A DNA stretch of 64,000 bases, taken from contig VBEG01000027.1 in the NCBI GenBank assembly GCA_005882115.1, forward strand, positions 20,138-84,137, written 5' to 3'. Positions within the stretch are counted from its first letter, which is position 1, and every line of letters starts with the position of its first letter. Positions 33,355 to 42,230 of this stretch are shown one piece after another. A program made the position numbers and the translations under genes. The DNA is from Chloroflexota bacterium. GTDB taxonomy: Bacteria; Chloroflexota; Dormibacteria; Dormibacterales; Dormibacteraceae. The notes beneath the pieces are model-generated. The model did not search any database. It was not told the origin of the DNA and was given only the letters and a program-made list of their open reading frames with translations.

Positions 33355-34646
33355 TGGCTACGCCACCCGCCGGGCGCATTCTCGCCGCCGTCTCCGGCGG
33401 ACCCGATTCGACCGCGCTGCTGATCGCGCTCCACGAGTCTGGCCACGACCTGGTCGCCGCCCATTACGACCACGCGCTGCGAGATGGTTCGGCGGACGTC
33501 GCGCGACAGGTCGCCGAGCTCTGCGCCCGCCTTGGCATCACGCTCATCAGCGAACGGCGCACCGAGGCGCTGCCGAAAGTATCCCTGCAGGCGGCCGCTC
33601 GCAAGCTTCGCTACGCCTTTCTCGACCGCGCTCGAGCCGAGGCGGGTGCGGATGTGGTAGCGCTCGGGCACACCGCCGACGACCTGGTCGAGGGGGTCGT
33701 TCTGCACATGCTGCGGGGCTGCGGCATCGCCGGCTTCCGAGGCATGCCCGCGCGCCGAGGTCATTACGTCCGTCCTTTCCTCAACGTGTGGAGAAAGGAC
33801 CTGCGGGACTACCTCCTGGTGCGCGGCATCGCTGCCTATGAGGACCCGGCCAACCTCGATCCACGGTTCGCGCGCGTGCGCGTGCGTCATCTGATCCTGC
33901 CTGCGCTCGAGCGTGACCGGCCCGGAATCGGCCAACGTTTCCACTCGGCCGCCACGGCGGCGACGCGTATGCACGAGGCCGCCGCGACCGCGGCTGCAGG
34001 CCCGACAACCCGCCGCCGGCTGCGGAGATTGCCGGAGCCCGTGGCCGCCGAGGCCCTGAAGCTGCTCTACATCGGCGCCGGTGGCTCCGACCCTGGCTTA
34101 TCCCGCGCCCATATCGCCGCCATGCTGAGCCTGGCGGAACCCGGCAGAGGCGGGCGGGGCGTCGATCTTCCGGGCGGCCTGCGTTTCCGTATCGTGGGGG
34201 ACCTCATGCAGGTGGTGCCGTCGCGACGCGTCTCCGGCGACCCGTTACGCCTGCAGGTAAAGACATGCATGGGTTGCGACGACCGTGGCGCGGCGCATCT
34301 CCGGGCGGGTCTCGCCCTCCGCCTCGGATTCCGCAGCCCAGGGCTGCGTCTGCGGCCGGTCGGCGGTCGCGGTTCGCGCAAGCTGCAGGACATCTTCGTG
34401 GACGCCCGCGTGCCGCGCGAAGACCGTGACGCCTGGCCCCTGGTCTTTGCCGGGGAGAAGCTCGCCTGGGTCCCGGGGCTGGCGGTCGACGCCGACCTCG
34501 CGAGCCGCCACGGCGAGCCCGGCGTCCACGTCTCGATCACGCCAATGCAGGTTCCCACCGCGCCGAAAGTTGTTAGGCTAGAAAATCCAACGAGCCCTCG
34601 AGCGCCGGGCGCGGGCAGGGCGCGGAAATTAGGAGATCTGAGTTGA
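33354..34646 (+). CDS. tilS: tRNA(Ile)-lysidine synthetase TilS
   Basis: A 430-residue N-type ATP pyrophosphatase. The PP-loop SGGPDSTAL is at residues 14-22, and [11 protein letters not shown] near 102-112 is the next conserved block. The C-terminal part includes a substrate-binding region and the [14 protein letters not shown] segment. TilS converts C34 of tRNA-Ile2(CAU) to lysidine. ATG 33354 shares its A with the last base of the tRNA upstream. An in-frame GTG at 33294 lies inside that tRNA and would add 20 residues; no other start exists. The stop overlaps ftsH as TTGA. Confidence 0.92.
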   Translation: MATPPAGRILAAVSGGPDSTALLIALHESGHDLVAAHYDHALRDGSADVARQVAELCARLGITLISERRTEALPKVSLQAAARKLRYAFLDRARAEAGADVVALGHTADDLVEGVVLHMLRGCGIAGFRGMPARRGHYVRPFLNVWRKDLRDYLLVRGIAAYEDPANLDPRFARVRVRHLILPALERDRPGIGQRFHSAATAATRMHEAAATAAAGPTTRRRLRRLPEPVAAEALKLLYIGAGGSDPGLSRAHIAAMLSLAEPGRGGRGVDLPGGLRFRIVGDLMQVVPSRRVSGDPLRLQVKTCMGCDDRGAAHLRAGLALRLGFRSPGLRLRPVGGRGSRKLQDIFVDARVPREDRDAWPLVFAGEKLAWVPGLAVDADLASRHGEPGVHVSITPMQVPTAPKVVRLENPTSPRAPGAGRARKLGDLS

Positions 34647-36490
34647 GCCGTTTCCCCCGCTCCAGCCTGTTTTACTTCGCACTGGTCGTCGTCCTCGGCC
34701 TGATCTTCTGGTTCACGTGGAGCTCGATCCAGAGCAACCAGGCGCAGGGCGACTGGAACTACACGCGGATGTTGAACGAGGCCGCCAAGGGCAACGTGGC
34801 CGTGGTCGACATCAGCGGCACGGATGGCGTCGTCACCGACGCCTCGCACAACAAGCACAACGTCGTGCTTCCCGACTGCTCCGGCGAGTGCAAGTACATG
34901 GACGACCTGCGCGCCTCCGGGGTCACCGTGCAGTTCGAGAAGAGCCAGACCGGCAGCTACCTGATCAGCGTGCTGCTGCCGAACATCATCCTCGTGATCC
35001 TCATCGCCGCCTTCATGTGGTGGGTGCTGCGCCAGACGCAGAGCGGCAACAACCAGGCCATCTCTTTCGGGCGCTCTCGGGCGCGCATGATCGCCGGCGA
35101 CAAGCCTGCCATCACGTTCGCCGACGTGGCGGGGGTGGACGAGGCCAAGCAGGAGCTAACAGAGATCGTCGAGTTTTTGAAATACCCCGAAAAGTTCGTC
35201 GCCCTTGGCGCGCGTATCCCGAAGGGCGTCCTTCTGGTGGGTCCTCCGGGAACCGGCAAGACCCTGCTGAGCAAAGCAGTCGCCGGCGAGGCCGGCGTGC
35301 CCTTCTTCTCGATCTCAGGCTCCGAGTTCGTCGAGATGTTCGTCGGCGTCGGCGCGAGCCGCGTCCGCGACCTGTTCGACCAGGCCAAGAAGAACTCGCC
35401 CTGCATCGTGTTCGTGGACGAGATCGACGCGGTCGGCCGCCAGCGCGGCGCGGGCCTCGGCGGCGGCCACGACGAGCGCGAGCAGACCCTCAACCAGCTG
35501 CTCGTCGAGATGGACGGTTTCGACACCAACACCCACGTCATCGTCATCGCGGCGACGAACCGGCCGGACGTGCTCGACCCGGCGCTCCTGCGCCCGGGCC
35601 GATTCGACCGCCACGTCACCCTCGACCGTCCCGACATCAAGGGCCGCCGCCAGATCCTTGACGTCCACGCGCGCAACAAGCCGCTCGACTCCACGGTCGA
35701 CCTCGACGTGCTCGCCCGCCAGACGCCCGGCTTCAGCGGCGCCGACCTCGCGAACCTCATCAACGAGGCCGCGATCCTCGCCGCGCGCGCCAACAAGAAG
35801 GTGATCGGCATGGACGAGCTCGAGGAAGCGATCGCTCGCGTGATCGCCGGACCGGAACGCAAGAGCCGGCGCATCTCCGAGCACGAGAAAGAGATCATTG
35901 CCTACCACGAGGTCGGCCACGCCCTCGTCATGAAGGCGCTGCCTCACACCGACCCAGTGCACAAGGTTTCGATCATCTCCCGCGGTATGGCGCTCGGCTG
36001 GACGCTCGCGCTCCCGGAGGAGGACAAATACCTCGTCTCGCGCGAGGAGCTCCGTGACCAGATCGCGGGCATCATGGGCGGCCGCGTCGCGGAGGAGATC
36101 GTCTTCGGCGACATCACCTCCGGCGCCGAGAACGACATCCAGCGCGCGACGCAGCTCGCGCGGCGGATGGTCACGCAGTGGGGCATGTCGGACAAGCTCG
36201 GCACCGTGACGATGGGCCACAAAGAGGAGCTCGTGTTCCTCGGCCGTGACCTCGGGGAGCAGAGGAACTACTCCGAGGAGATCGCAGCGCTGATCGACGA
36301 GGAGATTCGCAGCATCGTCGACCACGGCTATCAGACGGCCAAGGGAGTGCTGACCAAGCAGCGCTCCAAGATGGACGCGGTCGTCGAGCGCCTCAAGATC
36401 GTGGAAACAATCGACGGCAAGGAGCTCGATCAGATCCTCAACCGTGAGGAGCCGCAAGCTCCGGCCGCGGCCAGCTCATCCGCGTCGTAG
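34643..36490 (+). CDS. ftsH: ATP-dependent zinc metalloprotease FtsH
   Basis: A 615-residue membrane AAA+ protease. Two transmembrane helices (residues 9-27 and about 108-130) flank a periplasm-side domain. Walker A GPPGTGKT is near 199-206, Walker B VFVDEIDA near 257-264, then [20 protein letters not shown]. The zinc site HEVGH is at about 422-426 with a downstream Asp. It degrades membrane and soluble proteins. TTG 34643 overlaps the tilS stop. The tilS-ftsH pair is a conserved order. Confidence 0.97.
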   Translation: MSRFPRSSLFYFALVVVLGLIFWFTWSSIQSNQAQGDWNYTRMLNEAAKGNVAVVDISGTDGVVTDASHNKHNVVLPDCSGECKYMDDLRASGVTVQFEKSQTGSYLISVLLPNIILVILIAAFMWWVLRQTQSGNNQAISFGRSRARMIAGDKPAITFADVAGVDEAKQELTEIVEFLKYPEKFVALGARIPKGVLLVGPPGTGKTLLSKAVAGEAGVPFFSISGSEFVEMFVGVGASRVRDLFDQAKKNSPCIVFVDEIDAVGRQRGAGLGGGHDEREQTLNQLLVEMDGFDTNTHVIVIAATNRPDVLDPALLRPGRFDRHVTLDRPDIKGRRQILDVHARNKPLDSTVDLDVLARQTPGFSGADLANLINEAAILAARANKKVIGMDELEEAIARVIAGPERKSRRISEHEKEIIAYHEVGHALVMKALPHTDPVHKVSIISRGMALGWTLALPEEDKYLVSREELRDQIAGIMGGRVAEEIVFGDITSGAENDIQRATQLARRMVTQWGMSDKLGTVTMGHKEELVFLGRDLGEQRNYSEEIAALIDEEIRSIVDHGYQTAKGVLTKQRSKMDAVVERLKIVETIDGKELDQILNREEPQAPAAASSSAS

Positions 36491-37373
36491 AACGCCAGAA
36501 CAGATAACCGTCGCGGGCCGAGGCAATCTCGGCCGCAGCCTGTCGCGCGCCTTGCACGCGCGCCTCGTGCCTGCGCGAACCGGTTTCCGCATACCGCGCC
36601 AGGGTTTGCTGTTTCTCGCCGTTCCTGACGGCGCCATCAGTGAGATGGCGACTCGTGTCGCGCGCATGAACCCGCCCGCGGAGCTGGCGGTGGTGCACTT
36701 GAGCGGTGCGCTCGGACTCGACGCCCTGATCGGCGTCGAGGGCAATCCGCGTGGCTCGTTCCATCCTCTTCAGTCCTTTCCGACGCCGCGTGGGCCGGAG
36801 GCGTTCCGCGGCATCACCGTCGCGGTCGACGCGACCACCCCGACGTTGATGCGGCAGCTTCGCAGCCTGGCTCGGGCGATCGGCGCCAAACCCAAGCAGG
36901 TCGGCGACGAGAGTCGCGTCCTGTATCACGCGGCGGCGGTGTACGCCTCCAATTTCGTCGACGTCGTGGTCGCCGAGGCGGTGCGCCTGCTGGAGCAGAT
37001 CGGCTGGAGTGAGGACGAGGCGACCAGGGCGCTCATGCCACTGGTCGAGGGGGCAGTGGCAAACATCCGCCGGCGAGGTGTGGTCGGGGCGCTTACCGGA
37101 CCGATCCGGCGTGGCGATGCCGAGACCGTGCAACGTCATATCGAGGCATTGCGAAACCTGGATGTCCCCATCCCGCCCGGCCGCTCTGCGGCGGGGCCAC
37201 CTTCCCCAGCCAGTGGGGAAGGGAAGCCTTCGGCCGATGGTCTTTATCGTATGCTCGGCCTGGTTGCGCTCGGCATCGCGACCGAGGCGGGACTCGATCC
37301 TGCAGCGGCCCGGCGGACCAGGAGGGCGCTGACCCGAGATGTGGCAGCGACCCGAAGGAGAGGTCGGAGATGA
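36444..37373 (+). CDS. DUF2520/Rossmann-like protein, start uncertain
   Basis: A protein of up to 309 residues with the Rossmann pattern [11 protein letters not shown] and a DUF2520-type C-terminal domain ([31 protein letters not shown]), related to ProC-type NADP oxidoreductases. The normal start would lie just before ITVAGRGN. No ATG/GTG/TTG occurs between the ftsH stop and there; choices are GTG 36444, overlapping ftsH by 47 bp, or ATA at 36504. Residues ~247-267 ([17 protein letters not shown]) come from an inserted GC-rich palindrome. The stop overlaps panB as ATGA. Its role near pantothenate genes is unknown. Confidence 0.8.
   Translation: MRSRKLRPRPAHPRRRTPEQITVAGRGNLGRSLSRALHARLVPARTGFRIPRQGLLFLAVPDGAISEMATRVARMNPPAELAVVHLSGALGLDALIGVEGNPRGSFHPLQSFPTPRGPEAFRGITVAVDATTPTLMRQLRSLARAIGAKPKQVGDESRVLYHAAAVYASNFVDVVVAEAVRLLEQIGWSEDEATRALMPLVEGAVANIRRRGVVGALTGPIRRGDAETVQRHIEALRNLDVPIPPGRSAAGPPSPASGEGKPSADGLYRMLGLVALGIATEAGLDPAAARRTRRALTRDVAATRRRGRR
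37200..37222. repeat. dispersed palindrome inside the DUF2520 coding region
   Basis: CCTTCCCC-N7-GGGGAAGG. It is translated in frame as part of a Pro/Gly/Ser-rich insert of ~20 residues, with a CCGC..GCGG hairpin just upstream at 37180-37195. Confidence 0.7.
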
Positions 37374-38266
37374 CCACGGTGCTGGACGTCCAGCGATTCA
37401 AGGACGAGGGCAGGCGCTTTGCCGTGCTCACCGCGTATGACTTCCTAAGCGCGCGCATCCTCGACGAGGCGGGCATCCCGATACTCCTTGTCGGCGACAG
37501 CCTTGGCATGGTGATGCTCGGGTACCGGACGACGCTTCCCGTGACGCTCGAAGACATGCTTCACCACGCAAAGGCGGTCGCTCGGGGCGCGCGGCAGGCC
37601 CTGCTGGTCGGCGATATGCCATTCATGTCGTATCACGCGTCGACCGAGCAGGCAATCACCAGCGCCGGTCGATTTGTGCAGGAGGCCGGCATGCACGCGG
37701 TCAAGCTCGAAGGCGGAGGTCGCGTTGTCGAGATCACCAGGCGTCTGACCGAGATCGGGATCCCGGTCATGGGTCACCTCGGCCTGACGCCGCAGTTCGT
37801 CCACCAGATGGGCGGATTCAAGGTCCAGGGCAAAACCGACAAGCAGGCTGCGCAGATCACGGCAGACGCTGTCGCGCTCCAAGAAGCCGGCGCGTTCAGC
37901 ATCGTCCTCGAGGGCGTGCCGAGCGAACTCGCGGCGGCCATTACCCACAAGCTCCGCATCCCGACCATCGGCATCGGCGCGGGTCCGGGTACTGACGGGC
38001 AGGTCCTGGTCCTGCACGACCTGCTCGGCCTGACCACCGGCAAGCCGCCGAAGTTCGTCAAGCGATACGCGAACCTCGCAGAGCAGATCGCGAGCGCGGC
38101 GACGGCGTATTCGGAAGACGTGCGCACAGGGAAGTTCCCGGGGCCGGAGCACGAGTACACGGCCAACGGATCGGCGCCCGCAAAGGACAGGTCTCAGGGG
38201 TCCCCGCGAACTCTCGGCGAAGCCTCCGAGTTCGTGGGGTCCGAAGAGGTCAGGTACGGCGGATAA
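37370..38266 (+). CDS. panB: 3-methyl-2-oxobutanoate hydroxymethyltransferase
   Basis: A 298-residue PanB that makes ketopantoate from alpha-ketoisovalerate and methylene-THF. The conserved VLTAYDFLSARILDEAG, VGDSLGMVMLGY, GDMPF, KLEGG and GHLGLTPQ blocks are visible. The last ~35 residues are an extension rich in Ser/Gly/Glu, encoded by an inverted repeat with GGGTCCCCGCGAACTC against GAGTTCGTGGGGTCC, similar in style to the end of ybaK. ATG 37370 overlaps the upstream stop. Followed by panC. Confidence 0.95.
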   Translation: MTTVLDVQRFKDEGRRFAVLTAYDFLSARILDEAGIPILLVGDSLGMVMLGYRTTLPVTLEDMLHHAKAVARGARQALLVGDMPFMSYHASTEQAITSAGRFVQEAGMHAVKLEGGGRVVEITRRLTEIGIPVMGHLGLTPQFVHQMGGFKVQGKTDKQAAQITADAVALQEAGAFSIVLEGVPSELAAAITHKLRIPTIGIGAGPGTDGQVLVLHDLLGLTTGKPPKFVKRYANLAEQIASAATAYSEDVRTGKFPGPEHEYTANGSAPAKDRSQGSPRTLGEASEFVGSEEVRYGG

Positions 38267-38270
38267 CGGC

Positions 38271-39113
38271 CTGACCGTTATCGAGCACCCGGCCGCGATG
38301 CTCGGTGCGTCGCGGCGGTGGCGCGCCGAGGGCAGGTCGATCGGCCTGGTGCCCACGATGGGCGCCTTGCACGCCGGGCATATGCGCCTGGTCGAGACCG
38401 CGAGGGGCGAGAACGACGTCGTGGTCGTCAGCCTCTTCATCAACCCGATGCAGTTCGGCCCGAACGAGGACCTCGACCGCTACCCGCGGGACTGGGACCG
38501 CGACGCGAAGATGCTCCAGGAGGCCGAGGTCGACGCCGTCTACCGGCCGACCGCGGCGGAGATGTACCCACCCGGCGCCAGCACGCGCGTCCACGTACGC
38601 GGGGTCACGGATGGTCTGGAAGGCGCGGCCCGTCCGCGACACTTCGAAGGGGTCGCCACCGTCGTGACCAAGCTGCTGGCGGCGGTCGCTCCGGACCGTG
38701 CGTACTTCGGCCAGAAGGACGCGCAGCAGGTCGCTGTCGTCAATCGGCTGGCGCGCGACCTCGACCTGGGCGTCGAGATCAGGGTCGTGCCGACCGTGCG
38801 GGAGCCCGACGGGCTAGCGCTCAGCTCGCGGAACGTGTACCTCGGCCCCGAAGAGCGCAAGGCGGCAAGGAGCATCAGCGCCGCCCTTCGCGAGGCGGCG
38901 GCGGCGTATTCGTCCGGAGAGCGCGACCCGGTGCGCCTGCGGGCTCGGATCGCGGCCCGCCTGACGCTGGAACCGCTCGTCCATCTGGAGTACGCCGAGC
39001 TCGTGGATCCGGCTACTTTCCAGAAGCCTGGCACCCTCGCCGTGATCGCCGCCAGAGTTGGCAAAACGAGATTGATCGACAACCACGACGTGACCAAACC
39101 CTTCCCTGGTTAG
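38271..39113 (+). CDS. panC: pantothenate synthetase, probable CTG start
   Basis: A 280-residue PanC that condenses pantoate with beta-alanine using ATP. GLVPTMGALHAGH (HIGH-type), FINPMQFGPNEDLDRYPR, YFGQKDAQQ and the KMSKS-like SSRNVYL are intact. PanC proteins begin with a beta strand about 24 residues before VPTMG. The frame supplies that strand only from CTG 38271 (TVIEHPAAML), 4 nt after the panB stop. There is no ATG/GTG/TTG before ATG 38298, which would remove the strand. CTG is therefore preferred; ATG 38298 is the alternative. Confidence 0.93.
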   Translation: MTVIEHPAAMLGASRRWRAEGRSIGLVPTMGALHAGHMRLVETARGENDVVVVSLFINPMQFGPNEDLDRYPRDWDRDAKMLQEAEVDAVYRPTAAEMYPPGASTRVHVRGVTDGLEGAARPRHFEGVATVVTKLLAAVAPDRAYFGQKDAQQVAVVNRLARDLDLGVEIRVVPTVREPDGLALSSRNVYLGPEERKAARSISAALREAAAAYSSGERDPVRLRARIAARLTLEPLVHLEYAELVDPATFQKPGTLAVIAARVGKTRLIDNHDVTKPFPG

Positions 39114-39128
39114 CGATCTTTTGTGCGG

Positions 39129-39134
39129 TACAAT
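39129..39134 (+). promoter_or_regulatory. -10 hexamer of rpsA
   Basis: TACAAT, a strong -10 match, lies 70 nt before the TTG start, giving a leader of about 63 nt. The leader has AGGGGG near 39191-39196, a plausible ribosome binding site. Leaders are common for S1 autoregulation. Confidence 0.55.
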
Positions 39135-39204
39135 TGACGCTCATTTTGGCGGAGGCCGTTTTGACGACCAAGACCACACCAATAATTTCTAGGGGGTTCG
39201 TATT

Positions 39205-40395
39205 TTGGCTACTGATTCTGGTGCCGTCCTGACCGAAGACGAGGAGGGGACCGACCAGGATTCGTCGGCAGCGATGACCATGGAGGACTACCTCCATTAC
39301 GACGAGGAGTCCTTCAAGACCCCCAACCACGGGGACATCGTGGATGGGATCGTCGTTCGAGTCGACCCGGACGAGGTACTGGTCGACATCGGAGCCAAGG
39401 CTGAGGGTGTCATCTCGAGCAAGGAGCTCGGTATGCGCGGAGACCTCGACTCCGCCGGCCTCGAGCCGGGCGACCAGATCAAGGTCTACGTCCTGCAGCC
39501 CGAGAACGAGGAGGGCAACGTCGTCCTCAGCCTGCGCCGCGCGCGGGCGGAGACCACCTGGCTTGTGGCTGCTGAGAAGCAAACCGACGGGACTGTCATC
39601 GACGCTGACGTGCGGGAGCAGAACAAGGGCGGGCTCATCGTCAACATCCTGGGCCTGCGGGGCTTCCTTCCGTCCAGCCAGGTCGCTCGCGCCTACGCGG
39701 GCACCCTCGAGACCCTGGTCGGCAAGCGCATCCCGGTCAAGATCCTGGAGGTCAACCGCAAGCGCAACAGGCTGATCGTCAGTCAGAAGGCGGCGGAGGA
39801 CGAGGACCGCGCGCGCAAGCGGGAGGAGCTGTTCAGCCGCCTCCAGACCGGCACGACGGTCAAGGGCACCGTTTCGGGGATCACCAGCTACGGCGCGTTC
39901 GTCGACATCGGCGGTGCCGACGGCTTGATCCACATCTCCGAGCTGTCCTGGGACCGCGTGTCCAAGGTCACCGACATTCTTCAGCTGGGCGAGGAGGTTG
40001 CCGTGAAGGTGATCAAACTCGATCCGGAACAGACCCGCATCTCGCTTTCGCTGCGCCAGCTTCAGCAGGACCCGTGGGAGCGCCTCGTCCAGTCGATGCC
40101 GGTCGGCTCGATCGTCGAAGGCCAGGTCACCAAGACCAAGAAGTACGGGGCCTTCCTGCAGATCATGCCCGGCATCGAAGGCCTGCTCCATATCTCGGAG
40201 CTTTCGTGGGATCACGTCGAGCGTACCGAGGACGTGCTGAAGGTTGGTGAGACGGTGCAGGTCAAGGTCATAGGCATCGACACCGCCCGGCGCAGGATCT
40301 CGCTGAGCCTGAAGCAGCTGTCGGCGCCCCCGGCAAGCCTGGCCGCGGCGCGACCCGAGCGGGCGAACGATTACCCCGACGAAGAAGACGAGTAA
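39205..40395 (+). CDS. rpsA: 30S ribosomal protein S1
   Basis: A 396-residue bS1 with four S1 RNA-binding domains: about residues 35-105, 120-185, 207-280 and 290-370. Conserved elements include GDIVDGIVVRVDPDEVLVDIG, YGAFVDIGGADGLIHISELSWDRV and YGAFLQIMPGIEGLLHISEL. Four domains are typical of Gram-positive and related lineages. The TTG start follows AGGGGG by 8 nt. Its 3' end overlaps the convergent ligase gene by 25 bp. Confidence 0.94.
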   Translation: MATDSGAVLTEDEEGTDQDSSAAMTMEDYLHYDEESFKTPNHGDIVDGIVVRVDPDEVLVDIGAKAEGVISSKELGMRGDLDSAGLEPGDQIKVYVLQPENEEGNVVLSLRRARAETTWLVAAEKQTDGTVIDADVREQNKGGLIVNILGLRGFLPSSQVARAYAGTLETLVGKRIPVKILEVNRKRNRLIVSQKAAEDEDRARKREELFSRLQTGTTVKGTVSGITSYGAFVDIGGADGLIHISELSWDRVSKVTDILQLGEEVAVKVIKLDPEQTRISLSLRQLQQDPWERLVQSMPVGSIVEGQVTKTKKYGAFLQIMPGIEGLLHISELSWDHVERTEDVLKVGETVQVKVIGIDTARRRISLSLKQLSAPPASLAAARPERANDYPDEEDE

Positions 40396-42089
40396 CTAGG
40401 CGCCGACCGCCTCAGGCGCTGGGCGGCAGGTGAATAGAAAGGGTCGATCGCGAGGGCGCGCCTGTAGGCGCGCGCCGCTCGATCGTATTGGCCGAGCTTG
40501 GCGTAGCCGTCGCCGAGCGTGATGTACATGCCTGGATCGGTCTCGCCCAGGTCGGCTGCCCGCTGGAGCTCAGGCACGGTGCCGAGCGCCCAGTGGTACT
40601 GGGCCTGCAGGGGGTCGACCCGGACCGAGAGGTCGGCGCGGCCCTTGAGGTACCAGACGTCGGCGAGGACGGGCAAGACGGCGAAGAAGACGGCGAAGAT
40701 CACGGCGGCAATGGCCAGGGCGACGGCCAGGGCCGGTCGCGATGGCTGCTCCTCCCTTGCCCTCCCCGCCACGCGGGGAGGGGCCTGGAGAACTGGCATC
40801 CCCTCTCTTGACGCCCCCGCCATGAGGGGAGGGGCCTGGAGAACTGGCATCCCCTCTCTTGACGCCCCCGCCATGAGGGGAGGGGCCTGGAGAACTGGCA
40901 TCCCCTCTCTTGACGCCACCGCCACGCGGGGAGGGGCCTGGAGAACCGACCAGCACGTTCCGGCGAGAAGCCAGAACGCGCCCGTCGCCGGCGCCCAGTC
41001 GAAGTTGAAGAACACCCAGACGCTGTAGCCGACCAGCGCTCCCGCCAATCCCGGCACGCCGGGTCGCGACCTGCCGCGCCACATCCCCCGCGCAAGCACG
41101 ACGATGACCCACGTCAGCGCGGCCAGACCCAACAGGCCCTGGGTCGCCGCGATCTCGAGCACGCCGGAGTGGACCCGATCGAAGGTGACCAGTCCGGCGT
41201 AGTCCCGGCTCAGGAACTGGCCGAACGCGAGCCCGGTGGTGTCCTCGCCCCAGCCGCTGACCGGCCGGGCGGCGATCATTCGTAGCGCGTCTTGATAGAG
41301 GTGGACTCGCAGCTCGGGAGGGTCCTGATTGAGCCCGCGGAGCGGCGGCCAGACCAGGATGAAAGCGGCGGCCGCGCCTACTCCGACAGCCGCAAGGGCT
41401 CCGGCCGCGCGAAAGAACCGCGCGGGCACCGACAGGGCGATCACCGTCAGCGTGCCTGCGATCAAGCCCAGGCCTCCGCTGCGGGATGTAGTCACCACAA
41501 GCCCGGCGAGCAGGACGACGATCGCGACCGCCCAGGCCGGCGTCAGGTAGGCGCTCCGCCGGCCGCGGTCGATGGCGATGGGTATCGCCATGACGATCAG
41601 CGCGGCGAGCAGGTTGGCATTGCCAACGTCGCCATCGGGACGAAATGGAGCGTGGAAGAACCACTGGAGCCACGCCTTGAAGGCGACCACCGACGTTCCG
41701 ACGACGAAGGCGACCCCGACCGCGTCCTGCTGCAACCTGGTGCGGAGAAGCCACACCGCGGACGCCGCCAGGCCCAGGTAGCTGAGCCTCATCGGCAAAG
41801 ACTCGTACCGTGTGAACGACCCGATGAGGCTGAGCGGCCACGAGATGGAGAAGACGAAGGCCAGCACGGCGGCCCCTGCGGCGGCAAGCAGCGGGAGTCG
41901 CCAGGCGCCAAGGCTCGGCCCAGCGGAGATCAAGAGCGCTAACCCGATCCCAAGACACGCGCCGGCGATCACAATCGACGCACGAGGAAGGATGTAGGAA
42001 TCGCTTGCGATGGGTAGAGACACGAGTGGCAGCGTTAGCGCGACAAGAGAAGGAACGAAACCACCGATCCGTTCGAGAAGGTGCTTCAC
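40371..42089 (-). CDS. O-antigen-ligase-like membrane protein with TPR
   Basis: A 572-residue polytopic protein with about ten helices and a large external loop containing PVSGWGEDTTGLAFG and RVHSGVLEIAATQG, the pattern of the Wzy/WaaL ligase family. A C-terminal TPR repeat (YITLGDGYAKLGQYDRAARAYRRALAIDP) follows. It probably joins a polysaccharide to an acceptor at the cell surface. GTG 42089 is chosen because GAGGAGG lies 4-5 nt upstream. Residues of a 17-residue repeat (VLQAPP..AGASREGMP) occur near position 385-450, from a 51-bp tandem array. Divergent from clpC. Confidence 0.85.
   Translation of the reverse strand: MKHLLERIGGFVPSLVALTLPLVSLPIASDSYILPRASIVIAGACLGIGLALLISAGPSLGAWRLPLLAAAGAAVLAFVFSISWPLSLIGSFTRYESLPMRLSYLGLAASAVWLLRTRLQQDAVGVAFVVGTSVVAFKAWLQWFFHAPFRPDGDVGNANLLAALIVMAIPIAIDRGRRSAYLTPAWAVAIVVLLAGLVVTTSRSGGLGLIAGTLTVIALSVPARFFRAAGALAAVGVGAAAAFILVWPPLRGLNQDPPELRVHLYQDALRMIAARPVSGWGEDTTGLAFGQFLSRDYAGLVTFDRVHSGVLEIAATQGLLGLAALTWVIVVLARGMWRGRSRPGVPGLAGALVGYSVWVFFNFDWAPATGAFWLLAGTCWSVLQAPPRVAVASREGMPVLQAPPLMAGASREGMPVLQAPPLMAGASREGMPVLQAPPRVAGRAREEQPSRPALAVALAIAAVIFAVFFAVLPVLADVWYLKGRADLSVRVDPLQAQYHWALGTVPELQRAADLGETDPGMYITLGDGYAKLGQYDRAARAYRRALAIDPFYSPAAQRLRRSAPSYSSSSSG
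40754..40946. repeat. 51-bp tandem repeat array built on a GC palindrome
   Basis: The decamer GGGCCTGGAG recurs at 40781, 40832, 40883 and 40934, an exact 51-bp period (17 codons). The flanking units contain CCTCCCCG-CCA-CGCGGGGAGG and the inner ones a CATGAGGGGAGG variant. The array is in frame within the ligase gene, so it has expanded without breaking the protein. It lacks the spacers of a CRISPR. Confidence 0.85.
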
Positions 42090-42131
42090 CGCGCCTCCTC
42101 TTAACTGAAATCCGGTGGCTGAGTTGGACGT

Positions 42132-42137
42132 TATATT
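42132..42137. promoter_or_regulatory. divergent -10 region for clpC and the ligase gene
   Basis: TATATT on the plus strand (42132-42137) and TAATAT on the minus strand overlap here. The clpC start is 94 nt downstream and the ligase start about 43 nt the other way, so both genes have normal leaders with Shine-Dalgarno sequences. Confidence 0.5.
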
Positions 42138-42230
42138 AGGTGCAGAGGTACCACCCGGTACCGCTGAAGCATTGAGGAGGTGCTGGCCCCACCTAGTAGT
42201 CGAAGAAGTAGTCCAGGAGGGATAGGGACC

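Noticed and set aside
40754..40946. Possible CRISPR array
   Set aside because: Period is 51 bp with no unique spacers, all copies are in frame in a coding gene, and no cas genes are near.
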